Assembly: GCA_005792225.1 (NCBI GenBank)
Contig: SXSP01000082.1
Coordinates: forward strand, 1 to 8,914
From: Bdellovibrionales bacterium
Lineage (GTDB): Bacteria > Bdellovibrionota > Bdellovibrionia > Bdellovibrionales > JAMPXM01
Reading direction: 5' to 3'
Length of the DNA stretch: 8,914 nucleotides
Made by a program: the position numbers and the translations under genes. Shown here piece by piece: positions 6,695-8,914 of the stretch. Each line of letters starts with the position of its first letter. The first letter of the stretch is position 1. Below the pieces are notes generated by a model. It saw nothing but the letters and a program-made list of their open reading frames with translations, did no database searches and was not told the DNA's origin.

Positions 6695-7299
6695 TCTTGC
6701 ACCTGTTTTCCGACCATGAAATCGAGTTCGAATTTTTTAACGTCGGTTGTTCCTATTTTCTCTTGGGTTGTACTGCGCGGCTCGACCTTGGAGAAGAATG
6801 CGGAGCTCTCTAGGCCGCGGATGAGGTCCGCGATCCCCTCCTCGGCGTTCGTGTAACCCGTGATGCGCACGGTGCTGTTTTGCATCGTCACCCGGCTCAG
6901 CCAAGTTCGCTGTGGCAGGAGGCTTTGAAGCGCGTCGAGGGACTTCACTTCACGAAGCCTTGAGCGGGCGATTTTTCGAATGGCATCGACTTGCTCGTCG
7001 ATGACTTTTCGTTCTTTGGTCAGCTTTTCGGTTTTTACACCGGCATCGCCGAAGTTGGCCTTCTCGGCCTGGATTTGCTGGAGCTTGGTTTGGACCTCGG
7101 CGAGCTCTTTTTCGAGAGCCGAATTCGCGATGCTGTCGTAGACGTAAATCGAAATCGGGAATGCGAGAATGATTGCCAGACGACTGAACGCCTGATTTCG
7201 CGAGCCAGAGGAAGTCGATGCGGACGTGAATTCGCTGATTCCGCCCATTCCGGCGCCTTGGGTAGCGCCCATGTTTCTTAGTAAATTGACTTTGATCAT
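6691..7299 (-). CDS. pilN: Type IV pilus inner-membrane protein PilN
   Basis: PilN anchors cytoplasmic PilM and pairs with PilO in the periplasm. I start it at the ATG at 7299, giving 202 aa that begin MIKVNLL, the family's cytoplasmic motif that inserts in the PilM groove. The open frame extends 15 codons upstream, but that would lie inside pilM and displace the motif. A Gly/Ser/Thr-rich linker (8-35) follows, then one membrane segment (about 39-54), a coiled coil (about 58-118) and a periplasmic alpha/beta domain (about 120-198). The ATG overlaps the pilM TGA as ATGA, and its stop overlaps the pilO ATG the same way. The ribosome site is weak, as expected for a coupled start. The linker before the membrane is longer than in well-known PilN proteins as I recall them. 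Confidence 0.93.
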   Translation of the reverse strand: MIKVNLLRNMGATQGAGMGGISEFTSASTSSGSRNQAFSRLAIILAFPISIYVYDSIANSALEKELAEVQTKLQQIQAEKANFGDAGVKTEKLTKERKVIDEQVDAIRKIARSRLREVKSLDALQSLLPQRTWLSRVTMQNSTVRITGYTNAEEGIADLIRGLESSAFFSKVEPRSTTQEKIGTTDVKKFELDFMVGKQVQE

Positions 7300-8366
7300 C
7301 GATCGCCCAGCTTTCTCATTGCGAGTCCCAGGGCAACGGGGCAAACCGATTGAATCTGGCTGATATAGTCGGGCGAGAGCGTCTTGGAATCGTAGCCCAC
7401 GCGCTGAAACGGATTGAGCTGCTCAAACGGGGTACCCACCGCTTTCGAGATTTGCTCGACGAGCCCGGGAAGGTACATGCTTCCGCCGCTGACGTAGAAG
7501 CGGCTGATCGACGGAGACCCTGCGGAAGTCGCGGCATAGAATTCAAAGCTGTTTCTGATCTCGTCGGTGACCTGCTCGTTCGCACCGTTGATGATGCTCG
7601 CGACGTCTTCGGGAGCCTCTTGGCCGAGCGAGGCGCTGATTTTGAGAGCCTCGGCCTCGCCGGTGTTTACGCTCATAATTTTCGCGATCTCGTTCGTATA
7701 GTAGTCGCCACCGACGACGAGGTCACGGCAGAACACGACCTCTCCCCGTTCGACGACAACGAAGTTCGTGACACCAGCTCCGATATTGAGGAGCGCAACC
7801 GCTTCGTTGGACGTGCCGTAGTTGGCCTCGAAACAATTCGCGAGCGCGAAACCCGCGACGTCGGCGAGCGAACACTTGAGGCCGCCCATCTCGACGCTCT
7901 CGATCGCGCGGAAGAGCACCTCTTGTTTGACGGCGACGAGGAGGACTTCCATGCTTTCGGCGCTCGCACGACCTTTTAGGATGTGGTGATCTAAACTGAT
8001 CTCATTGATATCAAACGGGATGTATTGTTCTGCTTCCCACTTGATTTGTTCGGAGACCAGAGCGTCATCCATCTTGGGCATCGAGATTTTTTTGACGATG
8101 ACGGAGCTTCCGTCGAGCGCGATCGCGACGTTCTTGCGTTTGCACTTGGCGACTTTTACAAGAGCGGAGATGGATTGACTAACGGCGCCGATGTCGGTGA
8201 TATCGCCGCTCGTAACCATTCCTTCAGTGAGAGGATAGATCGCGAATTTCTTCAATACGGGCCCGCGGGCGCCCATGTCGATTTCAGCGAGCTTAACGCT
8301 ACTGGTACCGATATCGAGCGCGGCGATCTTGCTGCCGCTGAAGAGAGCTGCGAGACTATCGAGCAT
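7296..8366 (-). CDS. pilM: Type IV pilus assembly protein PilM, actin-like ATPase
   Basis: PilM is a cytoplasmic actin/FtsA-like nucleotide-binding protein that binds the PilN tail and links the alignment complex to the cytoplasmic motor. From the ATG at 8366 it is 356 aa. Visible actin-fold motifs are phosphate 1 ALDIGTSSVKL (16-26), phosphate 2 NIGAGVTNF (194-202) and the adenosine motif YVSGGSMYLPGL (291-302). QIKWEAEQYIPF (107-118) is typical of the 1C subdomain of the family. There is no membrane segment. A TTG two codons upstream (8372) is an alternative start and lies closer to the AAAGG at 8377-8381, so the choice is not settled. It is the first gene of the operon, about 108 nt downstream of the predicted transcription start, and its TGA overlaps the pilN ATG. 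Confidence 0.96.
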   Translation of the reverse strand: MLDSLAALFSGSKIAALDIGTSSVKLAEIDMGARGPVLKKFAIYPLTEGMVTSGDITDIGAVSQSISALVKVAKCKRKNVAIALDGSSVIVKKISMPKMDDALVSEQIKWEAEQYIPFDINEISLDHHILKGRASAESMEVLLVAVKQEVLFRAIESVEMGGLKCSLADVAGFALANCFEANYGTSNEAVALLNIGAGVTNFVVVERGEVVFCRDLVVGGDYYTNEIAKIMSVNTGEAEALKISASLGQEAPEDVASIINGANEQVTDEIRNSFEFYAATSAGSPSISRFYVSGGSMYLPGLVEQISKAVGTPFEQLNPFQRVGYDSKTLSPDYISQIQSVCPVALGLAMRKLGDR

Positions 8367-8430
8367 TTCCAAGGTGCCTTTCCATGGCGCGACTTACAAC
8401 GCTGCGGACTCAGACGCGAACACGTCGCTC

Positions 8431-8444
8431 GTCAAAATTTTGAC
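8431..8444. repeat. Perfect 14-bp palindrome in the pilM leader
   Basis: GTCAAAATTTTGAC is a perfect dyad lying about 30-43 nt downstream of the predicted pilM start point. It could be a DNA operator or, in RNA, a weak A/U hairpin without a loop. Its right half overlaps the plus-strand TTGACA (8440-8445). The half-site TTGAC also occurs in the pilM -35, so the same word is present three times in this region. Confidence 0.5.
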
Positions 8445-8459
8445 AATCGATCGCGTTAA

Positions 8460-8489
8460 CTGTGTGATTCCTTTCTTAAAATTACACAG
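8460..8489. promoter_or_regulatory. Candidate operator: 10-bp inverted repeat over the pilM start point
   Basis: CTGTGTGATT (8460-8469) and AATTACACAG (8480-8489) are inverted repeats with one mismatch and a 10-bp spacer, centred at 8474.5. Centre-to-centre spacing of 20 bp is about two helical turns, as expected for a dimeric regulator on one DNA face. The right arm covers the pilM -10 and the spacer holds the predicted start, so binding would be expected to repress. The regulator is unknown. Confidence 0.45.
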
Positions 8490-8509
8490 GAGCACGCGAG
8501 GAATGTCAA
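8481..8509 (-). promoter_or_regulatory. Sigma70-type promoter of the pilMNOPQ operon
   Basis: On the minus strand, perfect TTGACA (plus 8504-8509) is followed after exactly 17 bp by TGTAAT (plus 8481-8486), a 5-of-6 match to the -10 consensus. The predicted start is near 8474, giving a leader of about 108 nt before the pilM ATG. It lies 25 bp past the prepilin peptidase stop, so pilM need not depend on readthrough from that gene. This is the strongest promoter in the window. Confidence 0.75.
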
Positions 8510-8534
8510 ATTTCCGAGAGTCTGTGAGGCCCGA

Positions 8535-8914
8535 TCACAGACCATGCAGGGCTAAATACCAGTCGGCGAGTCGCTGACCATCTAGCAAAAGGTAGAGAAG
8601 AGCCGCACCCGCGAGAAACGGACCGAAGGGAATTTCCTGATTCATACCGCCCTTTGTCCTGAGGGCGACGGCGACTCCAACGACTGAGCCGATCATACTG
8701 GAGACGAGAATCACGAATGGAATGGCTTTCCATCCGAGAACCGCGCCGATCCACGCGATGAGTTTGATATCTCCGCCGCCCATGCCCTCGCGATTGCGGA
8801 AGACGATATAAAGATAGGCGATCGCCCATAGAAAACCGAAGCCGAAGACAGCTCCAATCAACGCCGGCATAAAGGCACGATCCGGATTGAGGGCCGCGCC
8901 AATGAGTCCGATCG
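8535..8914 (-). CDS. pilD: Type IV prepilin peptidase / N-methyltransferase, C-terminal part only
   Basis: PilD cleaves and N-methylates prepilins and pseudopilins in the inner membrane. The frame stays open to the right window edge, so the gene's 5' end is missing and only 125 residues are seen; the ATG at 8870 is internal. Visible residues show membrane segments separated by the cytoplasmic loop REGMGGGDIKL, which holds the second catalytic aspartate in the GxGD motif of peptidase family A24 (visible residue 48). Two or three further membrane segments follow, with the conserved PFGPFLA near the C-terminus. The first catalytic aspartate and the zinc-cysteine domain of typical PilD would lie outside the window. 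It ends 168 nt upstream of pilM with an independent pilM promoter between them. Confidence 0.93.
   Translation of the reverse strand, partial: IGLIGAALNPDRAFMPALIGAVFGFGFLWAIAYLYIVFRNREGMGGGDIKLIAWIGAVLGWKAIPFVILVSSMIGSVVGVAVALRTKGGMNQEIPFGPFLAGAALLYLLLDGQRLADWYLALHGL

Noticed and set aside
7350..7979. 209-aa plus-strand open frame opposite pilM
   Set aside because: It mirrors the conserved PilM actin-fold coding region and has an artefactual charged composition.
8366..8384. Sigma54 (-24/-12) promoter just before pilM
   Set aside because: GG and GC elements are present, but 12 bp apart instead of the required 10, and the site overlaps the start codon.
8407..8435. Second minus-strand promoter using TTGACG at 8430-8435
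   Set aside because: The -10 positions at 17 or 18 bp (TGAGTC, GAGTCC) match consensus poorly.
8366..8474. Riboswitch (for example a c-di-GMP GEMM type) in the pilM leader
   Set aside because: The leader is long enough, but I cannot match conserved aptamer core sequences or a plausible multi-stem fold.

Overview
The window reads as the chromosome of a Gram-negative bacterium and is dominated by a minus-strand type IV pilus (T4P) cluster. The alignment-complex genes lie in the classical order pilM-pilN-pilO-pilP-pilQ. They are followed by a small lipoprotein gene and by the AAA+ recombination factor rarA (mgsA). The C-terminal part of a prepilin peptidase (pilD) lies just upstream and runs off the right edge. 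This order, the divergent protein sequences and the SD-led, tightly packed genes suggest a Bdellovibrionota/Oligoflexia or other former deltaproteobacterial lineage. That assignment is inference from gene order and protein character, not from a marker gene.

Layout from left to right: (1) 1-38, the 5' half of a minus-strand tRNA-Ala(UGC) cut by the window edge, with a recognisable promoter at 79-108. (2) 234-800, a minus-strand protein of unknown function, with a stem-loop beyond its stop. (3) 947-1252, a small plus-strand cupin transcribed divergently from it; its stop codon overlaps that of rarA tail to tail. (4) 1249-8366, a minus-strand operon read right to left as pilM, pilN, pilO, pilP, pilQ, lipoprotein, rarA. 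Most junctions overlap (ATGA, ATGA, 11 nt, GTGA) or nearly touch; the exception is a 91-nt pilP-pilQ gap that holds a hairpin. (5) 8373-8534, the regulatory region before pilM, with a near-consensus sigma70 promoter. (6) 8535-8914, the end of the prepilin peptidase gene.

The genes make a coherent machine. PilM is a cytoplasmic actin-like protein that docks on the N-terminal tail of PilN. PilN and PilO are bitopic inner-membrane proteins forming the periplasmic cage. PilP links PilNO to the PilQ secretin, through which the pilus crosses the outer membrane. PilD processes prepilins. The lipoprotein is a candidate secretin accessory by position only. RarA acts at stalled replication forks and appears to share the transcript.

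No mobile element, CRISPR array, phage gene or defence system is visible, and I do not see a wholly new system. The most unusual non-coding signal is the pilM control region: two opposed promoter-like sequences share one dyad axis at about 8474.5, so their predicted start points coincide. The most unusual protein features are PilQ's long, almost purely acidic N-terminal segment with a single AMIN domain, and a PilP without a lipobox.
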